A stretch of 64,000 nt of DNA from Saccharomonospora sp. NB11 (GCF_015910535.1 NZ_JACBJG010000004.1:248001-312000); one strand, 5' to 3'. Shown: positions 1-9,041, counted from the stretch's first letter. Made by a program: numbers and translations. The notes: generated by a model not told the origin, from the letters alone.

Positions 1-100
1 GGCACGGCCCGCACCACGACGCCCAGAAGTCGACGAACACCGTTCCCGGTGCGCCGACGATGTCGTTGAAGTTCTCGCTGGTGAGTTCGACTGTCGCCAC
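1..100 (-). CDS. Thioredoxin, N-terminal part (cut by window start)
   Basis: The minus-strand reading from a GTG at 100 gives 33 residues beginning MATVELTSENF and ending FVDFWASWCGPC. WCGPC is the thioredoxin active-site CxxC, placed about 30 residues from the start as in the family. A GGAGA ribosome-binding site lies 5-6 bases upstream of the GTG. Thioredoxins are cytosolic disulfide reductases recycled by thioredoxin reductase. The rest of the gene lies outside the window, so it could be a thioredoxin-domain variant rather than the main TrxA. Confidence 0.85.
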   Translation of the reverse strand, partial: MATVELTSENFNDIVGAPGTVFVDFWASWCGPC

Positions 101-194
101 TGCTGTCTCCTGTCGTCGTGGGCGTCCATGGTCGGACACTGTCGTCAACAGCGCGGCACGGGCCACCATTCCGACCGGGCACACCCGCAGCGAG

Positions 195-210
195 TAGAAC
201 ATATGTTCGA
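195..210. promoter_or_regulatory. LexA/SOS box upstream of the alkB-like gene
   Basis: TAGAACATATGTTCGA differs at one position from the actinobacterial/Bacillus-type LexA consensus TCGAAC-N4-GTTCGA and has the common ATAT centre. The core GAACATATGTTC is a perfect 12-bp palindrome. It ends 19 bases before the ATG at 230, where a LexA repressor would block transcription of a DNA-repair gene. The match is seen directly; LexA binding is inferred. Confidence 0.85.
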
Positions 211-229
211 GTCAAGCTACGCTGGCGCC

Positions 230-868
230 ATGGACCGCGCACTACAGGGCTCGCTGTTCGACTCGCTCGCCCCGGGCGACGAGCCGTCGCTGCGCCCGCT
301 CGACGGCGTGCGACGGACCGAGCTCTCCCACGGCGCCTGGATCGACGTGATGCCCGGGTGGCTCTCGGGAGCAGACGTGCTCTTCGAACGCCTGGCGGAG
401 CGCGTGCCGTGGCGGGCAGAACGCCGCGTCATGTACGACCACCAGGTCGACGTCCCCCGACTGCTGTGCTTCTACGGCGAGAACGACACCCTGCCCGAGC
501 CTGTCTTGGAGGCGGCCCGCTCGGCGCTGACCGCCCGCTACGAGCGGGAACTCGGCGAGCCGTTCCGCACGGCGGGGCTGTGCTACTACCGCGACGGCCG
601 CGACAGTGTCGCCTGGCACGGCGACCGCATCGGCCGGGGGCGCCGGGAGGACACCATGGTGGCCATCCTGTCGGTCGGCGCCGCGCGGGCGCTGCTGCTG
701 CGGCCTCGCTTCGGCGGCGGGGGCACTCTGCGCTACCAGCTCGGGCACGGCGACCTGCTCGTGATGGGCGGGTCGTGTCAGCGCACGTGGGAGCACGCCG
801 TGCCCAAGACCGGCAAACCGACCGGACCGCGTATCAGCATCCAGTTCCGGCCCCGCGGCGTTCGCTAG
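230..868 (+). CDS. AlkB-like 2-oxoglutarate/Fe(II)-dependent dioxygenase
   Basis: A 212-residue protein of the AlkB family, which oxidatively removes alkyl groups from DNA or RNA bases. The double-stranded beta-helix iron ligands are visible as H130-x-D132 (WHGD) and H189 (WEHAVPK), with the 2-oxoglutarate-binding arginines in the RISIQFR stretch (R201, R207). The length matches short bacterial AlkB homologues. I chose the ATG at 230: an earlier in-frame ATG at 203 lies inside the LexA box at 195-210, which should sit upstream of the coding region. The SOS box implies induction by DNA damage. It could act on another nucleic acid or a protein, as some family members do. Confidence 0.9.
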   Translation: MDRALQGSLFDSLAPGDEPSLRPLDGVRRTELSHGAWIDVMPGWLSGADVLFERLAERVPWRAERRVMYDHQVDVPRLLCFYGENDTLPEPVLEAARSALTARYERELGEPFRTAGLCYYRDGRDSVAWHGDRIGRGRREDTMVAILSVGAARALLLRPRFGGGGTLRYQLGHGDLLVMGGSCQRTWEHAVPKTGKPTGPRISIQFRPRGVR

Positions 869-934
869 CCGTTTCACCAGAACCGCTGCCGGACACCCTG
901 AACGGGACGAGTCGCTGTCCGCGGGAGGTGGCCG

Positions 935-2209
935 GTGGCCGAGAACGTCTTCGTGCTGGGCCTCGACGAGGGCAACGCCGAGCTGCTGCACCGGCTCCCC
1001 GACGCCCGGAACCACCGGTTCCACACCGTCCTCGACGTCGCGGACCTGCGGATCGGCTACACCGACTTCCTCGGCTGCCTGCAGCAAGCTCGGACGGTAC
1101 TCGACGCCTTCGACGGTCCCGTCGACGCGGTCACCGGCTACTGGGACTTCCCGGTCACCTCGCTGGTCCCGGTGTTGTGCGAGCGCTACGGGCTGCCGAG
1201 CACCAGCCTGGAGTCGATCGTGAAGTGCGAGCACAAGTACTGGAGCAGGCTGGAGCAGGCGCAGGCCACCGACTCCTGTCCTCGATTCGGACTCGTCGAC
1301 CTCACCGCCGCACCTGCGCGGCTGCCCGACGGCCTGGAGTTCCCGGTGTGGCTCAAGCCGGTGAAGTCGACGTCGTCCAAACTCGCCTACCTGGCCCGCG
1401 ACGAGGCGGAACTCGCCGACGCGGTGGCCGCGATCCGCGACGGAGTCGATCGGGTCGGCGGGCCGTTCGACGCCGTGCTCCGGCGCGTCACCCTGCCGCC
1501 CGAGGTGGCCGACGTCGGCGCGCGGGCGTGTCTGGCGGAGGAAGCCGTCGGCGGCGCGCAGGTCACGGTCGAGGGTTACCGCCACCATCACCGACCGCAC
1601 GTGTACGGGATCGTCGACTCGGTGTGTTACCCGGGAACGTCGTGTTTCCTGCGCTACCAGTACCCGTCCACCCTCCCCGAACGACTACAGCGTCGGGTCT
1701 CCGACATCGCCGAGGCCGTCGTGGTCCGGCTGGGCCTGCGGTCGACGACCTTCGACATCGAGTTCTTCGTCGACACCACCACCGACCGGGTGTGGCTGTT
1801 GGAGGTCAATCCCCGGCTGTCGCAGTCGCACGCCCGCCTGTTCGAGGCGGTGGACGGCGTGACGAACCTGCACTGCATGGTGAGCCTCGCGCTCGGCCGG
1901 GCCCCGGACATGCCGCATCGGAAGGGACGCACGGCCGTGGCGGCGAAGTGGTTCCTGCGCCGCTTCACCGACGGGATCGTGCGCCGGGTTCCGAGCCCGG
2001 AGGAGATCGAGGCCGTCGAACGCGAGGTCGGCGACGTCGTCGTCGACCTCACCACGGAGAAGGGCGCCCGGTTGTCCGAGCAGTACGCCCGCGACAGCTA
2101 CAGCTACGAACTGGCCGACGTCCACGTGGCGGCCGGTGACCCGCAGGAGCTGACCGAGAAGTACGAACGCTGCGTCTCCGCGCTGCGCTTCGAGATCGAC
2201 GACGTCTGA
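935..2209 (+). CDS. ATP-grasp domain protein
   Basis: A 424-residue protein starting with GTG behind GGGAGGTGG. ATP-grasp features are the nucleotide-binding lysine region FPVWLKPVKS (137-145), FDIEF (273-277) and the Mg-binding WLLEVNPRLS (287-296). The first ~100 residues look like the pre-ATP-grasp domain. Such enzymes ligate a carboxylate to an amine or thiol through an acyl phosphate; the substrate cannot be read from sequence. It lies 12 bases upstream of the CocE/NonD hydrolase gene and is probably co-transcribed, so a pathway that makes and hydrolyses an amide or ester is possible but speculative. Confidence 0.75.
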   Translation: MAENVFVLGLDEGNAELLHRLPDARNHRFHTVLDVADLRIGYTDFLGCLQQARTVLDAFDGPVDAVTGYWDFPVTSLVPVLCERYGLPSTSLESIVKCEHKYWSRLEQAQATDSCPRFGLVDLTAAPARLPDGLEFPVWLKPVKSTSSKLAYLARDEAELADAVAAIRDGVDRVGGPFDAVLRRVTLPPEVADVGARACLAEEAVGGAQVTVEGYRHHHRPHVYGIVDSVCYPGTSCFLRYQYPSTLPERLQRRVSDIAEAVVVRLGLRSTTFDIEFFVDTTTDRVWLLEVNPRLSQSHARLFEAVDGVTNLHCMVSLALGRAPDMPHRKGRTAVAAKWFLRRFTDGIVRRVPSPEEIEAVEREVGDVVVDLTTEKGARLSEQYARDSYSYELADVHVAAGDPQELTEKYERCVSALRFEIDDV

Positions 2210-2221
2210 CGGAGGCCGGTC

Positions 2222-4267
2222 GTGCGCACAGTCACCTCGTTCCCGTACGACGTCCGCAGGGACGACCATGTGTGGATTCCCCTGTCGGACGGCACCCGGC
2301 TCGCGGCGAGGATCTGGCGCCCGGTGTCCTCCGACACCGAGCCTGTGCCCGCGATCCTGGAGTTCATCCCCTACCGGCTGAACGACCTGACCTTCCAGCG
2401 CGACTCGATCCATCACCCGTACCTCGCGGGCCACGGGTACGCGGGCGTGCGCGTGGATCTGCGTGGCAGCGGCAACAGCGACGGTGTCCTCGCCGACGAG
2501 TACCTCGACCGGGAGCTGCGCGACGGCGAGGAGGTGTTGGCGTGGCTCGCCGAGCAACCGTGGTGCGACGGCACCACGGCGATGATGGGCATCTCGTGGG
2601 GCGGGTTCAACGCCCTGCAGATCGCGGCCCGCCGCCCGCCCAGCCTGCGGGCCATCGCCACGCTGTCCTCCACCGACGACCGCTACGCCGACGACGTGCA
2701 CTACATGGGCGGGTGCCTGCTGTCGGACAACCTGTCGTGGGCGTCGACCATGTTCGCCTACAACTCCTGTCCACCGGACCCGGCCGTGGTGGGGCCGCGC
2801 TGGCGGGACATTTGGTGGGAGCGGCTGGAGCACTGCGAGCCGTGGCTGGTGGAGTGGCTGCGTCACCAGCGCCGCGACTCCTACTGGCGGCACGGCTCGG
2901 TGTGCGAGGACTACTCGGCCGTGAGATGCCCGGTGCTGGCCGTGAGCGGGTGGGCCGACGGGTACTCGAACTCCGTCTTCCGGCTGCTACAGCACCTCGA
3001 CGTGCCTCGCCGGGGCCTGATCGGCCCGTGGTCGCACAAGTACCCCCACCTCGGTCGCCCCGGCCCGGCGATCGGGTTCCTCCAGGAGCTGGTCCGCTGG
3101 TGGGACCACTGGCTCAAGGGCGTCGACACCGGCGTGATGGACGAGCCGATGCTGTACATCTGGATGCAGGAGAGCGCGAAACCCGCGACCGCCTACGAGC
3201 GGCGGCCGGGCCGGTGGATCGGCGAGCCGTCGTGGCCGTCGCCGACCGTCGAGCCCACCGACTTCGTGCTCCGGCGCAACCGGCTCGGACCACCGCGCGA
3301 TCCCGGCGACGAGGCGGGCGGCCGCGCCGAGGGCGGGGAGCCGCTCACCATCGAGTCGCCGCTGTCGGTGGGGCAGTTCGCGGGCAAGTGGTGTTCGTAC
3401 AACGCTCCCCCCGACCTGCCGTACGACCAGCGGGAGGAGGACGGCGGATCGCTGGTGTTCGACACCGACGTGCTCACCGAGCGCCACGAGATCCTGGGTT
3501 CCCCGGTGGTGCACCTGGAGCTGAGCAGCGACCGACCGGACGCGATGGTGACGGTGCGGTTGTCCGACGTCTCACCGGACGGACGCGCCACGCGGGTGAG
3601 CTACGGCCTGCTGAACCTCACGCACCGCACCGGCCACGACCAGCCCGAGAAGCTCGAACCCGAGCGGCGTTACCGGGTCGACGTGCCCCTGAACGGCGTG
3701 GCCCAGGCGTTCCCGGCCGGGCACCGCATCCGCCTCGCGGTGTCCACGTCCTACTGGCCGCTGGCGTGGCCGCCGCCGGAGCCGGTGCGGTTGACGGTGT
3801 TCGCCGAGCGCAGTTCGGTGACGCTGCCGATGAGGCCGATCCGGGAGGGCGAGAAGGATCTCGCACCGTTCGGTGAACCCGAGGGAGCCGCTCCCACCCC
3901 GGCCCGGCGGCGGCAGCCCGGTGAGGGCCGCTGGACGGTCTCCCGCGACCTGGTGGGCTACCACTCGGCGCTCGACGTCGTGAAGGACCTCGGGGTGCTG
4001 CACTTCGACGACATCGACCTCGACGTGCGGCGTCGCGCGGACGAACGCTACGAGTGGGTGGCCGACGACTTCGAGTCGGTGCGGGGCAGTGTGGACTGGA
4101 CGATGCGCTTCACCCGGGGCGAGTGGGATGCGGCCACGGTCACCCACACCACGCTCACGTGCACGCCGTCGGAGTTCGTCGTGCACGCCCGGCTCGACGC
4201 CTACGAAGGCGAGCAACGCGTGTTCTCCCGCAACTGGCACACGTCGGTGCCTCGCGATCACGTGTGA
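2222..4267 (+). CDS. CocE/NonD family serine hydrolase
   Basis: 681 residues, GTG start with GGAGG a few bases upstream. This is the CocE/NonD/X-Pro dipeptidyl-peptidase type alpha/beta hydrolase: nucleophile elbow GISWGG (Ser125), acid in GWADGYS (about Asp246) and His272 in GPWSHKYP, followed by the C-terminal jelly-roll domain of this family. RGSGNSDG (81-88) is the typical strand-turn before the nucleophile. Family members hydrolyse acyl esters, including cocaine, or N-terminal peptide bonds. There is no signal peptide, so it is probably cytosolic. The stop overlaps the end of the convergent selB gene by 10 bases. Substrate unknown. Confidence 0.88.
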   Translation: MRTVTSFPYDVRRDDHVWIPLSDGTRLAARIWRPVSSDTEPVPAILEFIPYRLNDLTFQRDSIHHPYLAGHGYAGVRVDLRGSGNSDGVLADEYLDRELRDGEEVLAWLAEQPWCDGTTAMMGISWGGFNALQIAARRPPSLRAIATLSSTDDRYADDVHYMGGCLLSDNLSWASTMFAYNSCPPDPAVVGPRWRDIWWERLEHCEPWLVEWLRHQRRDSYWRHGSVCEDYSAVRCPVLAVSGWADGYSNSVFRLLQHLDVPRRGLIGPWSHKYPHLGRPGPAIGFLQELVRWWDHWLKGVDTGVMDEPMLYIWMQESAKPATAYERRPGRWIGEPSWPSPTVEPTDFVLRRNRLGPPRDPGDEAGGRAEGGEPLTIESPLSVGQFAGKWCSYNAPPDLPYDQREEDGGSLVFDTDVLTERHEILGSPVVHLELSSDRPDAMVTVRLSDVSPDGRATRVSYGLLNLTHRTGHDQPEKLEPERRYRVDVPLNGVAQAFPAGHRIRLAVSTSYWPLAWPPPEPVRLTVFAERSSVTLPMRPIREGEKDLAPFGEPEGAAPTPARRRQPGEGRWTVSRDLVGYHSALDVVKDLGVLHFDDIDLDVRRRADERYEWVADDFESVRGSVDWTMRFTRGEWDAATVTHTTLTCTPSEFVVHARLDAYEGEQRVFSRNWHTSVPRDHV

Positions 4268-5997
4268 GGGCGCCGCAGCGTGCGGGTGCCGTCCGGTCCC
4301 CTGCGGGTCCGGCCCTCGGCGTCCAGTCGCTCCAACAGCGGGACGGCGACCCTCCGGGTGGTGCCGAGGGCACGCCGGGCCTCGCTGACGGTGAACGGCT
4401 CGGGCAGCTTCGCGAGCACCCGGACCGCCTCGTCGAGCGCTCGCGGACCGAGCACGACGCCGTCGGCGATCCGCAACAGTCTGCCCGCGCGTTCGGCGGC
4501 GGCGAGGTGCGCGGGACCGAGCCCGGCCTTCGCGAGGTCGTGTGCCTCGGGTGCGACGAACGGTTCGCGGGCGAACCGGCGTTCGAGCGTCCGCACCGCC
4601 GACTCGACGGACGCGGGCAGGGTGGCCGTGCGCGACGGGTCGACCACGACGCCGTCGCGGACCCGCAGTCCGGCGTCCCGGACGGCGGTGGCGACGAGGT
4701 CGTCGGGCACGTCGAGCGCACTGCGCAGCGACTCGACGGACAGTCCTGCCGACAGCGGATGCCGCTCATACCACGCAGCGACCCGTTCGCGGACCTGCGA
4801 GGCCAGTCGCTCGGGCAGGTCCTCGGCGACCGCCCATCGGCCCACGCACGTGCCCGGGACCTCCCACCCGAGCGCGCGCAGTTCGGCGACGGGCACGACG
4901 CCGTGTCGGCGGACGTGGGCGGCGGCGGGGTCGGCCAGCTCCACCGCCCGCGCCTTGGCCGCGCCTCGGCGCCGGAGCGCGGGCGGGCGCGGGTCGAGGA
5001 CGTCGAACCCCGCGGGCACGGCGTGTTCGCCGGGATCACGCAGCAGCCCGCGATCATCGGCACGCAACGGCAGCTCCCGCGAGAACGACAGCCGCGCCAG
5101 GTCGGTCCCCAGTGGACGGACTCGGCACGGCACGGCCGCCGAGCCGACGTGCGCGACCAGCTCCCGGTGCAGGCCCTCCGCCTTCTCGCCCCGCAGACGG
5201 ACATCGGCCTCGCGCGTGTGTCGCCACGCCCCCGGGGTGAGCAGGACGTCGCCGCGTCCCAGTTCGTGGTGGTCCACGCCGCGCAGGTTCACTGCCACCC
5301 TGGCCACCGCCCGCACCGTGTCGTGATCGGTTCCGAGGGACTGCAGACCTCGAACCACGCAGCGGCGGCCCGCGACGACCACCTCGTCCCCGATCTCGAT
5401 CGTGCCCGCCCCGAGCGTCCCGGTGACCACCGTCCCGGCACCACGGACGCTGAACGAGCGGTCGACCCACAGCCGGACGTCGGCGTGGTGGTCCGGCCGG
5501 GGCAGCCGCCCGCCGAGGGCGAGCAGCTCCGCGCGCAGCGCGGGCAGGCCCTCTCCCGTCCTGCCGCTCACCGCCACCGCGGGAACGCGTCCCAGGCTCG
5601 TGGCGGCGAGTCGGTCCAGCGCGTCGGCGAGCACCGGCTCGGGATCACTCCGGTCGGCCTTCGTCACGGCCAGCACACCGTGGCGGACGCCGAACGCGTC
5701 GAGTGCGGCGAGGTGCTCGCTCGACTGGTCCTGCCACCCCTCGTCGGCGGCCACCACGAACAACACGGCGGCGACGGGCCCGACACCGGCGAGCATCGTC
5801 GGGACGAAGCGCTGGTGTCCCGGGACGTCCACGAACGCGAACGCCTGCCCCGCCTCCCACATCCAGACGAACCCGAGATCGATGGTCAGGCCCCGACGGC
5901 GTTCCTCCGCCAGCCGGTCGGGCTCCATCCCCGTCAACGCGCGCACCAGCGTGGACTTGCCGTGATCGACGTGTCCCGCCGTGGCTACGACGTGCAT
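4258..5997 (-). CDS. selB: Selenocysteine-specific elongation factor SelB
   Basis: 579 residues from the ATG at 5997. SelB is the EF-Tu-like GTPase that delivers Sec-tRNA(Sec) to UGA codons carrying a SECIS hairpin. The N-terminus shows G1 GHVDHGKST, the switch-I region ERRRGLTIDLGF, G3 DVPGHQ and G4 TKAD, followed by EF-Tu-like domains. The C-terminal ~200 residues are winged-helix repeats that bind SECIS RNA. The reading frame extends 22 codons further upstream, but MHVVATAGHVDHGK is the normal SelB N-terminus, and this ATG overlaps the end of selA by 13 bases, indicating translational coupling. Confidence 0.96.
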   Translation of the reverse strand: MHVVATAGHVDHGKSTLVRALTGMEPDRLAEERRRGLTIDLGFVWMWEAGQAFAFVDVPGHQRFVPTMLAGVGPVAAVLFVVAADEGWQDQSSEHLAALDAFGVRHGVLAVTKADRSDPEPVLADALDRLAATSLGRVPAVAVSGRTGEGLPALRAELLALGGRLPRPDHHADVRLWVDRSFSVRGAGTVVTGTLGAGTIEIGDEVVVAGRRCVVRGLQSLGTDHDTVRAVARVAVNLRGVDHHELGRGDVLLTPGAWRHTREADVRLRGEKAEGLHRELVAHVGSAAVPCRVRPLGTDLARLSFSRELPLRADDRGLLRDPGEHAVPAGFDVLDPRPPALRRRGAAKARAVELADPAAAHVRRHGVVPVAELRALGWEVPGTCVGRWAVAEDLPERLASQVRERVAAWYERHPLSAGLSVESLRSALDVPDDLVATAVRDAGLRVRDGVVVDPSRTATLPASVESAVRTLERRFAREPFVAPEAHDLAKAGLGPAHLAAAERAGRLLRIADGVVLGPRALDEAVRVLAKLPEPFTVSEARRALGTTRRVAVPLLERLDAEGRTRRGPDGTRTLRRPHT

Positions 5998-7298
5998 CGC
6001 CGGACCGCCTCCACCAGACGTCCGTCCGCCTCGGGCGCGACCGCGAGGAGATCGAGCAGACACCGTCCCTGCTCGACGCGGCCCACGACCGCGGGCTCAC
6101 CGGTCCGCAGCCGCCGCGCGTACGACTCCGGCAGGCTCACCCCGGCGCTGGGCAGGTCGACGCCGGGTGCCCCTCCCCCGCCGACGGCGGCCGTGGTGGC
6201 GACGGCGACCGCGTCGACACCGTGACGACGCAACGCGCGGGCGAGCCGCTCGGCCCGCGCCCGCAGCGTCTTCGGGTCGGTGTCGAGGAACCGGCGCACC
6301 GGAGGCGTGGGGCCGCGCAGGGTGGCCTCCAGCGCGGCCAGCGTCAGCTTGTCCACCCGCAGCGCCCGCGCGGCCGGGTGCCGCCGCAGTCGGCGCACGA
6401 GCTCCGGCCTGCCGAACAGCAGCCCCGCCTGCGGGCCGCCGAGCAGCTTGTCACCGCTGGCGGTGACCATTGCCGCCCCGTCGGCGAGCGCGCTCGCGGC
6501 GTCGGGTTCGTCGGGCAGGCGTGGATGGGCCCGCAGCAGCCCCGAGCCGATGTCGGCCACCACGGGAACCCCGAGGTCGGCGAGGCGGGCCACCGGGACT
6601 TCGGAGGTGAAGCCGCTGAGGTGGAAGTTCGACGGATGCACCTTCAGCACGAACCCGGTGTCCGGGCCGATCGCGTCGGCGTAGTCGGCCAGGTGGGTGC
6701 GGTTGGTGGTGCCGACCTCCCGCAGTCGCGCCCCGGCCGAGGTGACGAGGTCGGGGATGCGGAACGAGTCGCCGATCTCCACCAGCTCGCCACGGCTGAT
6801 GACGATCTCTTTGCCCGGCGCGAGCACCAGCGCGCACAGCAGCAGCGCGGCGGCGTTGTTGTTCACGACGTGCACGCCGTCGACTCCCCCGGCCTCGGGC
6901 AGCGCCTCCGCCAGCGCCGCGAGCGCCCCCTGACCTCTCCGGGCGCGACGGCCGGTGGCGAGGTCGAACTCGACGTCCGTCCCACCCGCCGCGACGCTCA
7001 CCGCGCGCACCGCGGCGGGCGACAGCGGAGCCCGCCCCAGATTGGTGTGGACGAGCACGCCGGTGGCATTGAGGACCTCACGCAACGACGACGCCGTGGC
7101 CGGAAGCAGGGACACCGCCTCGTCGGCCACCGCCTCCGGGGCGATCCGTCCTTCCCTGGCGCGCTGCTGTGCCTCGGTGACCGCCCGCCGGACGAGGGAA
7201 CGACCGAGCTCGTCCACGGCCTTGGCCAACCGGGGCTCGGCGAGGAGCACGTCCGTGCGTGGGATGCGCCTGCGCGGGTCAGCGCCGGAATCCGCCAC
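5985..7298 (-). CDS. selA: L-seryl-tRNA(Sec) selenium transferase SelA
   Basis: 437 residues. SelA is the PLP enzyme that converts seryl-tRNA(Sec) to selenocysteyl-tRNA(Sec) using selenophosphate from SelD. The PLP lysine is K284 in TASGDKLLGGPQAG; LNATGVLVHTNLGRAPL (from about residue 76) is the family N-terminal signature. I start at the GTG at 7298, which has GGAGG about 6 bases upstream; the frame runs a further 26 codons but into the tRNA-Sec gene. It overlaps selB, follows selC on the same strand and diverges from selD. Confidence 0.96.
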   Translation of the reverse strand: MADSGADPRRRIPRTDVLLAEPRLAKAVDELGRSLVRRAVTEAQQRAREGRIAPEAVADEAVSLLPATASSLREVLNATGVLVHTNLGRAPLSPAAVRAVSVAAGGTDVEFDLATGRRARRGQGALAALAEALPEAGGVDGVHVVNNNAAALLLCALVLAPGKEIVISRGELVEIGDSFRIPDLVTSAGARLREVGTTNRTHLADYADAIGPDTGFVLKVHPSNFHLSGFTSEVPVARLADLGVPVVADIGSGLLRAHPRLPDEPDAASALADGAAMVTASGDKLLGGPQAGLLFGRPELVRRLRRHPAARALRVDKLTLAALEATLRGPTPPVRRFLDTDPKTLRARAERLARALRRHGVDAVAVATTAAVGGGGAPGVDLPSAGVSLPESYARRLRTGEPAVVGRVEQGRCLLDLLAVAPEADGRLVEAVRRCTS

Positions 7299-7327
7299 GG
7301 ACGCCTCCTCCCGAGCACCGGTCGTCG

Positions 7328-7419
7328 CGGAGGCGAACGGGAATCGAACCCGCCAACGACGGTGTCCGCCGTTCAACGGTTTTGAAGACCGTGCCGGTCA
7401 CCAGGCCGGAAGCGCCTCC
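7328..7419 (-). tRNA. selC: tRNA-Sec (anticodon UCA)
   Basis: Read on the minus strand, the acceptor arms GGAGGCG (5', 7419-7413) and CGCCTCC (3') pair perfectly, with discriminator G at 7328. The anticodon stem ACGGT/ACCGT closes a CTTCAAA loop with anticodon TCA. There is a long variable arm, AACGGCGG paired with CCGTCGTT, and a T-arm with TTCGATT. The 92-nt length and large variable arm are typical of tRNA-Sec. No CCA is encoded. Its position between selA and selD confirms the identity. Confidence 0.95.
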
Positions 7420-7482
7420 CTGGGACATACCGACATCGTGCCAGCAAGATTCACTCTGTGCAGTCCGACGATTCCGGGCAGC

Positions 7483-8484
7483 ATGGGCGGCATGGCACAC
7501 CGACTGACCCAGTACGCCCACGGCGGTGGGTGCGCGTGCAAGATCCCGCCCGGCGAGTTGGAGGACATCGTGCGCGGGCTGGCCGGGGCCGTGCCGAGCT
7601 CCCCGCCCGGGGAACTGCTGGTCGGCCTCGACGGCGGTGACGACGCGGCGGCGGTACGCCTCGACGGCGACCGTGCCGTCGTCGCCACCACGGACTTCTT
7701 CACGCCCGTGGTGGACGACCCGTACGACTGGGGCCGCATCGCCGCGACCAACGCCCTCTCCGACGTCTACGCGATGGGCGGGACGCCGCTGGTGGCGCTC
7801 AACCTGTTGTGCTGGCCTCGGGAGACGTTGCCGTTCGAGCTGGCGTCCGAGGTGCTGCGCGGTGGCGCGGAGGTCTGTGCCGCGGCGAACTGCCACCTCG
7901 CGGGCGGGCACAGCGTCGACGACCCGGAACCGAAGTACGGGCTCGCCGTCACCGGACTGGCCTCGGCGGAGACGTTGCTGCGCAACGACGCGGGGCGGCC
8001 CGGAATGCCGCTGTCGTTGACCAAACCGCTCGGGGTGGGCGTGCTCAACACCCGGCACAAGGCCACCGGCGAGGTGTTCGGCGAGGCGATCGAGGTGATG
8101 ACCACGCTGAACGCGGACGCGGCCCGGGCAGCCGTCGAGGCCGGGCATCGCTGTGCCACCGACGTCACCGGGTTCGGGTTCCTCGGGCACCTCTACAAGC
8201 TGGCACGCGCCAGCGGAGTCACGGCGGTGGTCGACTCCGCCGCGGTGCCGGTGCTGGACGCGGCCCGGGTGGCCGTGCGCGAGGGCTACGTCTCGGGCGG
8301 GACCCGCCGCAACCTCGACTGGGTGCGCCCGCACACCGACCTGTCGGCCGTGTCGGAGGACGTCGCCCTGTTGTTGGCCGACGCCCAGACCTCGGGCGGG
8401 CTGTTGGTCGCCGGTGAGATTCCGGGCGCGCCGGTGGTCGGCGAACTCGTGCCACGGGGCGAGCACGTCGTCGTCGTTCGTTGA
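7483..8484 (+). CDS. selD: Selenophosphate synthetase SelD
   Basis: 333 residues. SelD makes selenophosphate from selenide and ATP, the selenium donor for SelA. The N-terminal glycine-rich loop HGGGCACK contains Cys17 and Lys20; with the ATG at 7483 these fall at the same numbers as the catalytic Cys17/Lys20 of E. coli SelD, which supports this start over the ATG at 7492. The active-site residue is Cys, not Sec. TTDFFTPVVDD and the aminoimidazole-ribonucleotide-synthetase-like fold motifs ATNALSDVYAMGG and DVTGFGFLGHL follow. It diverges from selC-selA-selB. Confidence 0.96.
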   Translation: MGGMAHRLTQYAHGGGCACKIPPGELEDIVRGLAGAVPSSPPGELLVGLDGGDDAAAVRLDGDRAVVATTDFFTPVVDDPYDWGRIAATNALSDVYAMGGTPLVALNLLCWPRETLPFELASEVLRGGAEVCAAANCHLAGGHSVDDPEPKYGLAVTGLASAETLLRNDAGRPGMPLSLTKPLGVGVLNTRHKATGEVFGEAIEVMTTLNADAARAAVEAGHRCATDVTGFGFLGHLYKLARASGVTAVVDSAAVPVLDAARVAVREGYVSGGTRRNLDWVRPHTDLSAVSEDVALLLADAQTSGGLLVAGEIPGAPVVGELVPRGEHVVVVR

Positions 8485-8539
8485 GCGGTTTGCCCGCAGG
8501 GGAGCCGGGAACGCGGTGAGGCGAGGAGAGGAGTGCGAC

Positions 8540-9004
8540 ATGGCCGAGGCCGACCGCACCGACATCGAGCTGCACTCGCCCGCGTTCGACGACGGCACCG
8601 TCATCCCGGAGCGCTACTCGCGTCAGGGCGGCAACGAAGTGCCTCCGCTGCAGTGGACGCGGGTCCCCGAGGGCACGGAGGAACTCGTGCTGCTGTGCGA
8701 GGACCCCGACGCGCCGGGTGGGGTGTTCGTCCACTGGGTCGTCACGGCGATCCCGCCGGACGTGGGCAGCATCGAGGACGCCGCGCCGACCAACGCCGTG
8801 CTGGGGCGCAACAGCTTCGGCGAGCTGGGCTGGAGCGGTCCGCAGCCACCGGTGGGCGACGACGCCCACCGGTACTTCTTCCGGCTCTACGCGGTGGACC
8901 GCCCGCTGGGGCTCGGTGAGGGCGTCACGGCCGACGACGTGCACGCCGCCCTCGACGACCACGTGTTGGCCACGGGCACGCTCGTCGGCCTGTTCTCGCG
9001 CTGA
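8540..9004 (+). CDS. YbhB/YbcL family (PEBP, Raf-kinase-inhibitor-like) protein
   Basis: 154 residues from an ATG behind GAGGAGAGGAG. The PEBP fold signature is clear: SPAFDDGTVIPERYS, PPLQWTRVPEGTEELVLLCEDPDAP, the conserved WVV and GPQPP, and the C-terminal HRYFFRLYAVD. Members bind anionic ligands in a small pocket; the bacterial cellular role is poorly known. It is cytosolic (no signal peptide). It sits 55 bases after selD and may be read through from it, though no functional link to selenium is apparent. Confidence 0.9.
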   Translation: MAEADRTDIELHSPAFDDGTVIPERYSRQGGNEVPPLQWTRVPEGTEELVLLCEDPDAPGGVFVHWVVTAIPPDVGSIEDAAPTNAVLGRNSFGELGWSGPQPPVGDDAHRYFFRLYAVDRPLGLGEGVTADDVHAALDDHVLATGTLVGLFSR

Positions 9005-9041
9005 GTCCGGCACCCGGTGTGAACCGAGCGCCGGAGTGGGC

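Noticed and set aside
118-2139. 673-residue plus-strand frame overlapping alkB-like and ATP-grasp genes
   Set aside because: Arg/Pro/Gly-rich shadow frame; the overlapping frames have clear conserved motifs and good starts.
9005-9034. Terminator hairpin between the PEBP and aldehyde dehydrogenase genes
   Set aside because: Only a 6-bp TCCGGC/GCCGGA stem with an 18-base interior; too weak to support.
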